Positions 1 through 11,640 of a stretch of 64,000 bases of DNA are shown piece by piece (positions within the stretch are counted from its first letter, which is position 1; every line of letters starts with the position of its first letter). This DNA is from Pardosa pseudoannulata (taxonomy: Eukaryota > Arthropoda > Arachnida > Araneae > Lycosidae), in NCBI GenBank assembly GCA_032207245.1, contig CM063506.1, positions 41,788,164 to 41,852,163 of the forward strand. Direction: 5' to 3'. Both the position numbers and the translations under genes were made by a program. The notes beneath the pieces were generated by a model that worked only from the letters and a program-made list of their open reading frames with translations, had not been told where the DNA came from and searched no databases.

Positions 1-54
1 GAACCGCTAAGGCCTACTGTTTTGTACAAGAGAGCTAATGAGACCGGGTCCTAC

Positions 55-145
55 TGCTGAAAGCTTGTTCCGAACGTCTGTGAAACCCCATGCTCGCAGA
101 GGGAATCGAACTTGCCATTTGGCCATCCTTCGTCATGCTCAGAAT
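55..145 (-). repeat. tRNA-derived SINE remnant (weak)
   Basis: On the minus strand this has a tRNA T-arm/B-box-like segment (GTTCGATTCCC) downstream of a possible A-box region, and it resembles the clearer SINE copies at 10030 and 13962. Positions 1-60 also resemble the end of the 211 bp satellite around 5700-5760, so satellite end plus SINE occurs twice in the window. It is short and diverged; a different tRNA-like sequence is possible. Confidence 0.35.
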
Positions 146-149
146 TAAA

Positions 150-1858
150 AATGAACGTATATTCTTGAAAAAAAGCATCGTTCTATTCTAAAAAAATACC
201 TGCTGTTCAGAAATACAATGAGAAAACGTAAAAAATGCAAGCAAAATGATTTTTTGAGTGTACTTAATTTAATGGTTTTCTTTCTAATAACATAAGGCCC
301 ATTCACATTTTAAAATGGACGAACGTTTTAAAAATTGGTATCTTTCTACCCAAAAGATTTCATGCTATTCAAAAATAAAATGAGGCAAAGTAATACAAGG
401 AAGAAAAATTATTTTTTAAATGGTACAAAATTTAATGGTTTCTTTCTAATAACATAAGGCCCATTCACATTTTAAAATGAACGAATGTTTTAAAAATTGG
501 TATCCTTCTACCGAAAGATTTCATGCTATTCAAAATTACAATAAGACAACGTAATACAAGGAAGAAAAATTATTTTTATAATGTATTAAATTTAATGGTT
601 TTCTTTCTAATAACATAAGGCCCATTCACATTTTAAAATGGACGAACGTTTTAAAAATTGGTATCTTTCTACCCAAAAGATTTCATGCTATTCAAAAATA
701 AAATGAGGCAAAGTAATACAAGGAAGAAAAATTATTTTTTATAATGTATTAAATTTAGTGGTTTTCTTTCTAATAACATAAAGCCCATTCACATTTTAAA
801 ATGAGCAAACGTTTTAAAAATTGGTATCCTTCTACCAAAAGATTTCATGCCATTCAAAATTACAGTGAAACAACGTAATACAAGGGAAAAAAATTATTTT
901 CTAAATTGTACTAAATTTAATGGTTCTCTTTCTAATAACATAAGGTCCATTCACATTTTAAAAGTGAACGAACGTTTTAAAAATTGGTATATTTCTACCC
1001 AAAAAATTTTATGCCATTCAAAATTACAATAAGGCAACGTAATACAAGGAAGAAAAATTATTTTTTATAATGTATTAAATTTAGTGGTTTTCTTTCTAAT
1101 AACATAAAGCCCATTCACATTTTAAAATGAACGAACGTTTTAAAAATTGATATCCTTCTACCCGAAAGATTTCATGCTATTCAAAATTACAATAAGTCAA
1201 CGTAATACAAGGAAGAAAAAAATTATTTTTTATAATGTATTAAATTTAGTGGTTTTCTTTCTAATAACATAAAGCCCATTCACATTTTAAAATGAGCAAA
1301 CGTTTTAAAAATTGGTATCCTTCTACCAAAAGATTTCATGCCATTCAAAATTACAGTGAAACAACGTAATACAAGGGAAAAAAATTATTTTCTAAATTGT
1401 ACTAAATTTAATGGTTTTCTTTCTAATAACATAAGGCCCATTCACATTTTAAAATGGACGAACGTTTTAAAAATTGGTATCTTTCTACCCAAAAGATTTC
1501 ATGCTATTCAAAAATAAAATGAGGCAAAGTAATACAAGGAAGAAAAATTATTTTTTATAATGTATTAAATTTAGTGGTTTTCTTTCTAATAACATAAAGC
1601 CCATTCACATTTTAAAATGAGCAAACGTTTTAAAAATTGGTATCCTTCTACCAAAAGATTTCATGCCATTCAAAATTACAGTGAAACAACGTAATACAAG
1701 GGAAAAAAATTATTTTCTAAATTGTACTAAATTTAATGGTTCTCTTTCTAATAACATAAGGTCCATTCACATTTTAAAAGTGAACGAACGTTTTAAAAAT
1801 TGGTATATTTCTACCCAAAAAATTTTATGCCATTCAAAATTACAATAAGGCAACGTAA
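150..1858. repeat. 163 bp satellite with a five-unit higher-order period
   Basis: About ten head-to-tail copies of a roughly 163 bp AT-rich unit, each marked by TAACATAAGGCCCATTCACA (or AAGCCC) followed by an ACGAACGTTTTAAAAATTGG-type block. The stretch at 847-1032 recurs without visible change at 1663-1848, 816 bp (five units) downstream, so the array has a higher-order repeat. The identical 61-residue open frames in both places are a by-product of that copy and have no coding support. Confidence 0.9.
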
Positions 1859-2238
1859 TGCAAACAAGTAAAATGCATTTTTTTTTTAATGTATGATCTA
1901 TTTCACAGTTTTCTGTACAGTTAAAGAGTTATTCAAAAAATAAAGAACGTATTGATCTTATAAGCTACACAGATCTCCTTTCACACCAACACCACGCTAT
2001 AGACCCTCAAATACCTTAAGCCAGTTTGACGCTAACAGTTAGCCACAATTATCGTTTATTTTATGTGTGACTTTGAATGTGTGAAAAAAGGTAAAATTTG
2101 ATATATGGTTTTTAAAGCTAGTCTAATATGCTTTTCAAATGTAAAGGAAATCAATTCTACCGAAATTTACAGTCAGATAATAAAAGTTTATGTTAATGTG
2201 AGGAATGAAATTTCAGTTTAAAATTGAAGCATCATGCT
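1859..2238. other. AT-rich stretch, nothing recognised
   Basis: No open frame, repeat or RNA gene could be supported between the end of the satellite and the first TTAA element. Confidence 0.5.
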
Positions 2239-2240
2239 TA

Positions 2241-2520
2241 CACTAGATTGCAGGAGATTTCTTGTATACCTATATTGCCCAAAAACAGTCAAAATGACTG
2301 CATTGTGAAAAAATAACAAATATGTAAATAAATTTGTTTAAAATTAATTTTTAATATTATATAATAAAGGAGGGCGGAAGTAACTACAATTATTCATTAA
2401 CCCATTTATATGTTATAGAAAATTCACCAAATTCTAAGAAATTGTGTCATTATATTTCATAATTGTTTCTCTAATTGAAATTAAAAAAGAGTCAAAATGA
2501 CTGCCTTGGGCAATCTAGTG
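2241..2520. mobile_element. piggyBac-like MITE, 280 bp
   Basis: The ends are inverted repeats, CACTAGATTGC on the left and GGGCAATCTAGTG on the right. The right flank is TTAA (2521-2524); the left flank reads GCTTA, one base short of TTAA. Both ends carry a nearby palindrome, AGTCAAAATGACT (about 2288 and 2490). There is no coding capacity. TTAA targets are typical of the piggyBac superfamily. Confidence 0.7.
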
Positions 2521-2524
2521 TTAA

Positions 2525-2929
2525 TGATAACGCTCGGAATAACCCAACCGTTCCTGCGTTGACCACTAACATGCTTCAGTAGTTTTAGTATAAGCGGTCA
2601 CCACATACAGAGCAGACTGGATTTAAGCGAGGCGAAGTCCTCCATAGTAGAATGAAATTGTGAGGGTGATAAAACCGAATGGGCAGTGCAATGAAATGAA
2701 ATCAGTTGCGTTGAGATGTTTGTTCACTTTGGTCTAGTAGATGTCTGTAAAGAAAGAGGAGAAAAAATATATATTCAACAATCACAACCAAATAGCAGTT
2801 GTTTCAAAACAGCATTAAGTTGAATTTTGCAATCCCATTCATGCCATTTTACAAAAACTAAAACCGTATCCAATGGCTGCTACACCACAACTGGAAACCA
2901 CGGTTTTCGATTCATACGGTCCAATTTGT
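2525..2929. other. unassigned stretch before the 211 bp satellite
   Basis: No recognised gene or repeat. An apparent 101-codon frame starting at 2873 runs across the boundary of the MITE that begins at 2934 and is therefore not a real coding region. Confidence 0.4.
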
Positions 2930-2933
2930 TTAA

Positions 2934-3885
2934 GGTATCCGTCTACGCTAAAAACGTCATTTTTTGCCAAAAATGATAATTTGTTTTTATTTCTCTATTG
3001 TAAAATTTCAACTTTTAGGCTTCTAAATCTTTTTTTATTTTGTCTCTACGGCATTTTAAAGAAAAGTTACAGCTGTTTAAACATCAGTGACAGCTGTCGA
3101 AACAAAACGGAAGTAGCGACTTCGGAACCGGAAGTTGTGAATTTAAAGCCTTTTAAAAAGAGCATTTTCTTGCACTAAACTTTTTAAATTTTCATGAAGA
3201 TTAGTTTAAACATTTTTCTAGTATTTTTAATAATTAGCAACTTGGCAATTAGAAATTTTTGAAGCAAGAAAGTGTGGGGAATTTTAAACATGTATTTTAA
3301 TTTTTTAACAGTTAAAGTTGCTTTCATAAACTTCAAATGCGTTTTTCTCAGAACGGTATTTTTAATAAAATGTTGAAACTTGAAATGAGATTTCTCAAAA
3401 AGTTCTTAAAATATTTTGTTGAAAATTATTATGAATTCTTTTGATAATATTTACTAGTAAATGACCTAAAAGCTTTAAATTTGGATAATTTTTATTGATG
3501 TTACACTCATAGTAGATATAAAGGTAATGAAATTTCGTTAAAAATTCAAAGTGTATTGTGTATGATTTTGAAGGACCAAAAGTTTTTACGGTATGTAAAT
3601 TAAGCAAAGATTTTTGGTGATTCACTAGTCCAGTGTATAAGAAATGTGTTGCATCAAAAAATATTGAAATAATTTAATTTATTAAACAAATAGACTTTTT
3701 GAAAAAAAAAATGATTTTTTTTCTAAATTTTCTTCATTTATTAGAAATTTTATAAAAACTTCTCCAGGAATAAATTTTTTAAGTGTAATTCTCTATGATA
3801 ATGGAAAAAATAAATCTAAAAATGTAAAAACATAAACTAGTTTCTATGTTTAAAGAAAAAAGTTCCCCGAACGTAGACGGATACC
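2934..3885. mobile_element. TTAA-flanked MITE, 952 bp
   Basis: The left end GGTATCCGTCTACG is matched by CGTAGACGGATACC on the right, a perfect 14 bp terminal inverted repeat. It is flanked by TTAA at 2930-2933 and 3886-3889. Removing the element joins GGTCCAATTTG to TTAAATACAATCCTCTT, which is the phase of the neighbouring 211 bp satellite, so it inserted into that repeat. The interior is AT-rich and non-coding. The TTAA target suggests piggyBac, although the ends do not begin CCC. Confidence 0.8.
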
Positions 3886-5760
3886 TTAAATACAATCCTC
3901 TTGAAATTTGGATGTCACCTATCCTTAGAGAGTAGTTTTTAAACATCCTACTTATAACTCAAAATTACCTCTGAATGATCAACATCTGTTCCCTAAATTG
4001 AAGGTTTATTTGTTAGTTCGTTTACGTCTATTGTTTTGTTACACTATTACTACAGAGACAGGGCTTACTGCTTAAGGTCCAATATGATTAAATACAATTG
4101 TCTTTGAATTTCGAGGTCGCCTATCCTTAGGGGGTAGTTTTTGAACATCCTTCTTATAACACAAAATTACCTCTGAATGATCAACATCTGTTCCCTAAAT
4201 TGAAAGTTTATTTGTTAGTTCGTTTAGAGCGCTACGGTCTACTGTTTTGTTACACTATTACTAAAGAGACAGGGCTTACTGAATAAGGTCCAATATGATT
4301 AAATACAATTGTCTTCGAATTTCGAGGTCGCCTATCCTTAGGGGGTAGTTTTTGAACATCCTACTTATAACTCAAAATTACCTCCGAATGATCAACATCT
4401 GTTCCCTAAATTGAAGGTTTATTTGTTAGTTCGTTTAGAGCGCTACGATCTATTGTTTTGTTACACGAGTACTAAAGAGACAGGGATTACTGCTTAAGGT
4501 CCAATATACTTAAATACAATCCTCTTCGAATTTGGAGGTCGCCTTTCCTTAGGGTTTAGTTTTTTAACATCCTACTTATAACTCAAAATTACCTCCGAAT
4601 GATCAACATCTGTTCCCTAAATTGAAGGTTTATTTGTTAGTTCGTTTAGAGCGCTACGATCTATTGTTTTGTTACACGAGTACTAAAGAGACAGGTCTTA
4701 ATGCTTAAGGTTCAATGAGCTTAAATACAATCTTCTTCGAATTCGAAGGTCGCCTTTCCTTAGGGGATAGTTTCTGAAAATCCTACTTTCAGCTCAAAAT
4801 TACCTCCAAATGATCAACTTCTGTTCCCTAAATTGAAGGTTTAATTGTTAGTTTCTTTAGAGCGCTATGATATACTGCTTTGTTACACTATTACTAAAGA
4901 GACAGGGATTACTGCTTAAGGTCCAATATACTTAAATACAATCCTCTTCGAATTTGGAGGTCGCCTTTCCTTAGGGGATAGTTTCTGAAAATCCTACTTT
5001 CAGCTCAAAATTACCTCCAAATGATCAACTTCTGTTCCCTAAATTGAAGGTTTAATTGTTAGTTTCTTTAGAGCGCTATGATGTACTGCTTTGTTACACT
5101 ATTACTAAAGAGACAGGGATTACTGCTTAACAATCTGTCATTTTAGATAAGGCTATGTAATTTTTTGTTTTTATTTATTTTTGAGGTATAATCTTATACA
5201 ATCTGAATTTTTCATAATTTCTATTATTTATATTTTTTCGACTAGATATGATTAGTGAGCTCATAAATTTACTTTTTCAACAGACTGAGATCATGACAAA
5301 TTTGCTTTTTACACTACTACAGCATTTTGCAGAGATTATAATGCAATATCAAATAAACTTTTTTTTATAAATGTCACTCTATGTTAAAAACGATAACTGA
5401 TCACTAACGTGACATGCTCTAGTATTCAAAATTGTTTGATCTTCAAATTTATTTCGTTCTGTACAGTCCATATTAACTTAGATTTAAGATAGGCTCCGAA
5501 ATGTAATCGGCAGAAATGACTTGGGCATTAAAGGGTTAAGGTCCAATATACTTAAATACAATCTTCTTCGAATTCGAAGGTCGCCTTTCCTTAGGGTTTA
5601 GTTTTTTAACATCCTACTTATAGCTCAAAATAACCTCCGAATGATCAACATCTGTTTCCTAAATTAAACGTTTGTTTGTTAGTTTGTTCAGAGCGCTACG
5701 GTCTACTGTTTTATTACACGAGTACTACGGAGACAGGGCTTACTGCTACGACTGCTTAAC
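3886..5760. repeat. 211 bp satellite array
   Basis: The GGTCCAAT mark recurs at 4076, 4287, 4498, 4709 (as GGTTCAAT) and 4920, a 211 bp spacing with almost no length drift, and again at 5540 after a transposon insertion. Units contain CCTTAGGGG, ATGATCAACATCTGTTCCC and GAGACAGGG(C/A)TTACTG blocks. Two TTAA elements (2934-3885 and 5131-5535) sit in the array. The first unit is split by the earlier of them. Confidence 0.9.
5131..5535. mobile_element. piggyBac-like MITE in the 211 bp satellite, 405 bp
   Basis: It interrupts the satellite exactly between CTGCTTAA and GGTCC, and TTAA is present on both sides (5127-5130, 5536-5539). The right end read inward is CCCTTTAATGCCCAAGTCAT, a piggyBac-like terminus. 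The left end (CAATCTGTCATTTTAG) matches only its inner part, so the outermost bases there appear lost or altered. No coding sequence. Confidence 0.7.
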
Positions 5761-5885
5761 TGCTTAAAGCCGACTGTGAGCTGCTACGATTATCCATGCC
5801 AGCAATGGGATTAGAACCAATGAACTACGGTGCCAAAGATCAGCTCCTTATTCGTTCCACCATGTTTCGGCCCCAAAAATTGAAG
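5755..5885 (-). repeat. tRNA-derived SINE copy
   Basis: The minus strand reads GGAGCTGATCTTTGGCACC, then GGTTCTAATCCC (B-box-like), then ATTGCTGGCATGGATAATCG. This follows the order of the better copies at 10030 and 13962 (CACTGATC, GTTCGAATCCC, ACTGTGGCACGAATGTTC). It abuts the end of the satellite. Confidence 0.45.
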
Positions 5886-6660
5886 GGATATTTTGGCAGG
5901 GAACCATTATTGAGTCGGATGGGCAACAATTATTTTTTAAATTGAATGTATCCCACATACACTTAAAAATCGAATAGTTTTAGTATAACTGTTATAACTC
6001 TGCTTCAAAAAATTCCTGCTACATCAAAATGCAAACAGCTGAATCAATTAAAAAATATGGTTTTTTTATTTCAAAATATAGCTACATTTTGAAAAATAAT
6101 TTGAATCTGTTAAAATTTACATTTTTCTGTACAGTAGAATATTGTCTAAGTACCACTCAAAGTAAACGCACTAACTTTGGAATCTATTTTTTTATTCTAT
6201 GCAATTTCCACTGTAAAAAAACATACGCATGCAATGCGGAGAAAATAAATCAAAATTTAAACTTTGACTTTTATCTAAAGTTTCCATTCTCTTATAGAAA
6301 AGAATACACCTTACGTTACACTGAAGCCGAATGAAATTGGCCCAAAAATGGTATCTTTGTACTTAAAAGAATTACCGCTATCTGAATATATTCTTACCTG
6401 AAAAAAAAGAGAGATAAAATAAAATTTTCAATTTTTATTGAGAAATCGACTAAGTTTTGGTAGGTTTCTATAGGATAAAATATAACGTGGGCTCATTTTA
6501 AAAAGAATGCATTGGCTGGAAATTGCAGCGTTGAACTCCACGACTTGGCTACTTTTTGAAATATAGTCATATAAAGAAAAATACAACGAATGGGAGATGA
6601 GAGGAAATACAAAATATCAGACTATTTTTATCGAAGAAAAAATGTCAGTGATTTCAATTG
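5886..6660. other. AT-rich stretch, no supported gene
   Basis: A 101-codon open frame from 6029 has no recognisable motif and AT-driven composition. Nothing else is supported. Confidence 0.4.
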
Positions 6661-6663
6661 GTT

Positions 6664-7380
6664 TTGAAATGGAAGCGTTAATTCTTTTTCTCTTCTTGAC
6701 CATTGTACATTGTCAAGATGTATTACCTCCTTTCACATTTATGTAACAGGATTCGACGGAAAAAAATTCTAAATCTATTTAAAGCGACATAGTAGCTTTC
6801 GAAATTTAAAATTTCTTATAAGATCCTTTTTTCCATTCATTTTAAAACAAATATTTCTCCTTTTTCTCTTCTTTGTACAATGTCCAGATGTGTTAACTTC
6901 TTTCACATTTATGTAACAGGATTCGACGAAAAAAACTTCTAATTCTATTTAAGGGGACATAGTACCTTTCGAGATTTAAAATTTCCTTATAACAGCCTTT
7001 TTAAAATTAATTTTAACACAAATATTTCAGCTTTTTCTCTTCTTTGTACAATGTCAAAATGTATTACCTCATTTCACATTTATGTAACATGATTCAACGA
7101 AAAAAAATTCTAATTCTATTTAAGGGAACATAGTAGCTTTCGAAATTTAGAATTTCTTATTAGATCCTTTTTTCAATTCATTTTAAAACAAATATTTCTG
7201 CTTTTTCTCTTCTTTGTACAATGTCAAGATATGTTACCTCCTTTCACATTTATGTAACAGGATTGGACGAAAAAATTTTCTAATTCTATTTAAGGGGACA
7301 TACTAGCTTTCGAGATTTAAAATTTCCTTATAACAGCCTTTTTAAAATTCATTTTAAAACAAATATTTCTGTTTCTTTAA
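6664..7380. repeat. 170 bp satellite, four copies
   Basis: The CACATTTATGTAACA mark recurs with spacings of 170, 171 and 170 bp (about 6735, 6905, 7076, 7246). Each unit has CTTTTTCTCTTCTTTGTACA, then GGATTCGACGAAAAAAA and ATTTAAGGGGACATAGTA. Copies differ by scattered substitutions. Confidence 0.88.
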
Positions 7381-7384
7381 AAAT

Positions 7385-7948
7385 AAAGTTTTATATATTT
7401 TTTAATAAAACTCTATCGTAGAAAACAAATTAGTTTTATAATTTCAAGTAGACTTTTATTTTAAAATAACATAATAAATTTGCAACAGTTACAACACGAA
7501 GAGAAAATATATTATATTCACTTATTCACAAATAGTTTTTGAAATATTTATATTAGGAACTAAATTTTAAATCAAATTCAAAGTAAATTGTATGTATCAT
7601 TCTATAAGCCAAAATTCTGAAAAGGTCTGATATTTTATTGTTAAATGTTAAATGGTTTATAAAAATAAATGTTGTTGTATTAAAATAAATGTTTTGGTAA
7701 ATGTTTTATTAAAATAAGCAAAACTAAAACTGATAAGAAATTGAAAATTTAAATAGATTGGATTTTATTATGCTATATAATTAAATCATGTGTATTAATG
7801 TACTAGAAATTTACAGAATATAAAAGATAATTATCTTATACTTAAAAAATTATCTTCTAATTTTATAAATTCAAAAGGTAACTGGTTTACTGGTAAATAT
7901 ATTTCCATTCTTTCCACTGTGTGTAATTATTTTACGTTTATCAAATAA
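7385..7948. other. AT-rich stretch, nothing recognised
   Basis: Low-complexity A/T-rich DNA between the 170 bp satellite and the Tc1 element. No gene or repeat boundary seen. Confidence 0.5.
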
Positions 7949-7950
7949 TA

Positions 7951-9179
7951 TACACTCAAGACCCAAAACATTATGACCACCCCTACATTTTGCAATGAAC
8001 TAGCCTGGATGACGTAGAAGGCACGTAATCAGGTGGAAGTGGTATTTAACTGCTGCTGAAGCATCTAAAGAATCATTCTTTCACTTTCTTCTGTGTGTGA
8101 TGGGAAATGCTGTGGATCTAAGTGATTTTGATAGAGTGCCCTCTATCAAAAATGAAATGCAATGGCTCGAAGGCTCCGAATAAGTATTTTCGGAACTGCA
8201 CGACTAGGTATCGATCTACAGTTGTTAGTACTTATGCAAAGTGGATGAATGACGGCGAAACCAGCAGTAGACGCCATGGTGTTGGACGTCCACAAGCTAT
8301 CAAAGGAAAAGGTCGTCGGAGACTGTCTCGCATGGTAAAGCAAAACCGGAGCCAGACAGTGGCTCAGCTGACAAACCAATACAATACAGGGCCAAGTAGA
8401 ATAGTATCGGAGCACACTGTTGAGCGGACACTGTTGGATACGGGGCTACGCTGAAAACGTCCCACTCATGTGCCTTTGCTCACCAAGCGTCATCGAAAAC
8501 TGCACCTAAGCTGGGCCCGGGAACATCGCTACAGATCCATGGATCAGTGGGAGAGAGTTGCCTGGTCAGATAAATCACGGTTTGCCATTCATCACGCCGA
8601 TGGCCGTGTCAGGATACGCCGTCTTCTAGGAGAACAGTTGCTTCCTCAATGTACAGAAGGTCATACACAGGTCGGTGATGGTGGTATTATGCTTTAAGGG
8701 ATATTTTTTTGGGCGTCTCTGGGACCCGTGGTTGTGGTAGAGCAGACTATGAATGCTACAGGGTATCTGAACATCATTGCGGACCAGTTGCACCCTTACA
8801 TGGCCTCTGTTTTTCCAGCTGGAAATGGAATGTTCCAACAGGACAACTCCCTTGTCACAAGGCTAAATTTGTGTTGGAGTGGTTCCAGGAACATGATGCT
8901 GAATTCCAGTTAATGTCCTAGCCACCTAACTCACCGGGTCTCAATCCAATAAAACACATTTGGGATGTCATGGGACTTCAGCTTATAGTTCAAAGACCAC
9001 CCATTCGCAATATCTCGGATTTGCGTAACCGTTGATTAAACATCTTGTAGAATCTGTCTCCGGCCTTCTACCAAGGACTTGTGGCATCCATGCCAAGGCG
9101 GGTTGAAGCTATGTTGCGCGTCAAAGGTGGACGAACTCGTTATTGACAGGTGACCATAATGTTTTGGATCTTGAGTGTA
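7951..9179 (+). mobile_element. Tc1 element, full length but decayed
   Basis: The terminal inverted repeats are TACACTCAAGACCCAAAACA on the left and its near-complement ending at 9179 (read inward TACACTCAAGATCCAAAACA), continuing into ATTATGGTCACC-like sequence. The flanks are TA on both sides (7949-7950, 9180-9181). At 1,229 bp this is close to the usual Tc1 length. The transposase gene inside is disrupted. The 3' three-quarters of this element was later duplicated (see 8331-16087). Confidence 0.92.
8100..9146 (+). pseudogene. Tc1 transposase pseudogene
   Basis: The DDE transposase would bind the element ends and cut and paste it. The frame opens at 8100 with the family start DLSDFD, then degenerates. 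The DNA-binding half resumes with STVVSTYAKWMNDGE, a GRPQAIK linker and TVERTLLDTGLR. The catalytic part shows VAWSDKSRF (first Asp), FQQDN (second Asp) and SPGLNPIKHIWDV (third acidic position degraded from the usual SPDLNPIEH). The gene ends RRVEAMLRVKGGRTRY, stop at 9144-9146. Breaks: stop at 8452-8454, stop near 8694-8696, a frameshift around 8850-8870 and a stop before the last block. At both stop positions the duplicate copy reads through, so these stops arose after the duplication. Confidence 0.92.
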
Positions 9180-9181
9180 TA

Positions 9182-9990
9182 GCTTTATATGACAGAACTA
9201 AATAATTTCTACAAAGTTAAAACCTTATTAAAGGTTTAAAAATTGTTTCGTTTTAAAATAAGCAGAACTTTGAATTTTATACTGAATCAAAAATAGGCTA
9301 TTATGCTGAAAACTCTACACTTCGAAAGATACTGTATTCCATTAAAATATAAATTTGTAAACAAACTTAAAGTATAAAACTTACACTGGGGTAATTTTTG
9401 GGCAATTAAAATGAGAGTGCGTTTAATATCGAATTAAATATAAATCCTAAATATCTTATCTATGAATATCAGAGCTCAAAAGTGCATGAGCTTTGTGGAT
9501 TTAGTATTAAAAAATTTAATCACTATAAAAACTTAAAACGCTTTTTTATCCTATTGAAATTTGTATTCATATATTTCACTAATTAGGACAGAAACTTAAT
9601 TGATCGCAAACTATTCTCCTAAATTAAATCTGTATTTAACTTTCTTCATATGCCGTTTGCTAGTCTTTTAAACAGTGTTTAAATAGCTTATCTAATTTAA
9701 ATTCTTCGTAAAAATTTTCTGGAACAAAGATTTTGAGAAAAAAAACGGAGAGGAAAAAAAATTTGAACTACATTCAAAACTTCTCGGAGAAAAAGATTCC
9801 TAATTTTTTTTCTGATGTTTTAATAGGAAGTATTTCTTTTTTTTTTCATCCAAATACACTGTCAAATTTGTTATGTCCGATAGCTGTTTACTTATCTAAT
9901 TGAATTCTACGAGCAAAAAAATATAGTTTCAATTTTATTTAAGACATGATTTATAATACCAACCTTTTAAATGGAATTATAAAATGGCTT
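9182..9990. repeat. member of the dispersed 9-33 kb repeat family (also 13100-13900)
   Basis: Contains the blocks GAGTGCGTTTAATAT, AAATATAAATCCTAAAT, TTCTTCATATGCCG, AAACTTCTCGGAGAAAAAG and ACACTGTCAAATTTGTTATG in the same order as the 313 bp satellite at 20137-22340 and the copies at 11060, 26820 and 32506. No coding sequence. The second copy, 13100-13900, is the product of the tandem duplication. Confidence 0.7.
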
Positions 9991-10029
9991 CACTGCAGTA
10001 TAAGGTGCCCTTTGATTTTAATTCTTTAT

Positions 10030-10195
10030 CATCGTCAAGACGAACGATACCGTGTGGTTAGGGCACTGATCTTCAGTACTGGAGTTCGAGTGTTCCAATC
10101 CCACTGTGGCACGAATGTTCACAGCCGCTCGGAATCAGCTTTAAGCACTAGGTCTCGGTTCCGTTATCCCTCGTGTTGTAAAAAAATAGGCCTTA
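10030..10195 (+). repeat. tRNA-derived SINE, copy in duplication 1
   Basis: A-box-like TGGTTAGGGCACTG is followed by a B-box-like GTTCCAATCCC (GTTCGAATCCC in the sister copy). A conserved body follows, CACTGTGGCACGAATGTTC then CGGAATCAGCTTTAAGC. The A/B spacing fits an internal RNA polymerase III promoter as in tRNA-derived SINEs. Overlapping open frames are incidental. Confidence 0.65.
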
Positions 10196-10626
10196 GATCT
10201 CAAAACTAAACCAAACTTTATCATCGGCAAGTAAGCAAGTTTTCTTACATATGACAACCCGAGGTTTTAAAGACTGCAATTGTGTATAAAATTTTTGTAT
10301 ACAGTTAAGTATTTGAATACTGACAGTTTACACCTTTTGTTGCATCTTCCTTTTTTTATAAAGTATGTAAACACATTTTCTCTTAAATTTCCGTATAATT
10401 TAGAAAATTTTAAAAATTATTCTCCATGCATTTGAATTTAAAAATTTGGTATAACCTGTGTATAAATTTTATCTGTCCTGTGTTTTTTACTGTTTTAATG
10501 AGTATAGTTTATGCATTTTATCGCTCTTATACATGCGTATCGTTTCCATCTGAAATGGCATGTTGGCATTATTGAAATGGCATGTTGCCAAAATATATCG
10601 CCAATAAAACAAGGGGTACTCTTAAT

Positions 10627-10675
10627 TAATATACTCTAAACAAATATATAATAAACGCAAGTAAACAAATATATA

Positions 10676-10724
<49 letters not shown>

Positions 10725-11055
10725 TAATATATAAACATACATATATATAATATCATTTTCAGATAAATAAAAAGGATAAATAAAAAGTTAATTTTAAATC
10801 GAAATTGATTTTTTTATTCAATTTTTCCTTTCTGTGGTTCCTTATCGACTGATGTAAAAACTGGTTTTTATTTGCCTAATTTTTTCCAAAATCTATGCAG
10901 TATGCAAGAACATTCGGCTTCATTTTCCTGTATATACCGTTATTTTTGTACCCACAAACAAACCATGTTGTTACACTAACCCGTACTAGTAGGTGACCCG
11001 TGCTCAAGTATCAATCGTCAGAAAATGTACTAGTACGTGTCCTGTATTCAATGTG
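10627..11055 (-). mobile_element. piggyBac-like MITE, left end missing (family TTAACACATTG)
   Basis: The right end is TTAA at 11056-11059, preceded by the inverted family terminus (AATGTG) and the subterminal palindrome blocks GTACTAGTAC. The interior is collinear with the complete copy at 32016-32501, but the opposite TTAACACATTG end is absent. A (TA)n tract occupies about 10670-10745. Confidence 0.75.
10670..10745. repeat. (TA)n microsatellite
   Basis: Near-pure TA dinucleotides inside the MITE interior. The sister tract at 14583-14640 is shorter. Confidence 0.9.
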
Positions 11056-11059
11056 TTAA

Positions 11060-11640
11060 CCTCGAAAACGTAAAATGGTTGATGGACTTTAAACCAAATC
11101 TTTTTATAAATTTCAAGTTTTGGAACTGTTTTCAACCCTATAAATATTTGTGTTTCTATATGATTTTAATTGGAAGGCAAAATTAATTTATGGCGAAAAT
11201 ATTCCACCAAAACTAAAATTGTACTTGACTTTCTTCAATACCCACTGTTAATTTCATACACTGTTTACATACTTTCACTTAATTGAAACCTTAACGGAAA
11301 TTTCTCTGAACCTAAATTTAGAGAGAAAATGGTGAGCCGAAAAAGTACGAACCATCAGGTGGATCTCGGAGAAAAAAGTGCAGGAATTTTCTCCGAGTTT
11401 TTTAATGAGAAGTAGATTTATTTCTTCAGTACACACTGTCAAACAAAGATATGCCGTTTAGATTTTTGCTTATGCAATTGGTTTCGTCATGTGTAAGAAA
11501 TAGTTGGAACCTTATTGAAGAGACAATTTTTATACAAACATTTTAAATTTATTTTATTAAACTTTCTCGTCATAATTTATATTGAAATTACAGACGACTT
11601 CATTAACGTTTTAAATACCCTGTTCAAAACAATTAAAGGA
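11060..11640. repeat. dispersed 9-33 kb repeat family (also 14952-15540)
   Basis: Blocks CCTCGAAAACGTAAAATGG, TCAACCCTATAAATATTTGT, AATTGGAAGGCAAAATTAAT and GTACACACTGTCAAACAAAG are shared with 32506-33170. It starts directly at the TTAA end of the MITE in all three places, so the MITE was already in this repeat before the copies spread. Confidence 0.75.

Noticed and set aside
847..1848. Two identical 61-codon ORFs
   Set aside because: They lie within a 163 bp satellite; identity reflects the 816 bp higher-order copy.
2873..3178. A 101-codon gene starting MAATPQLE
   Set aside because: It crosses the precise left boundary of the TTAA element at 2934, so its two halves come from unrelated DNA.
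10030..10195. An 87-codon protein MIYNTNLLNGIIKW at 9946-10209
   Set aside because: It spans the boundary between the dispersed repeat and the SINE; the frame in the duplicate changes length.
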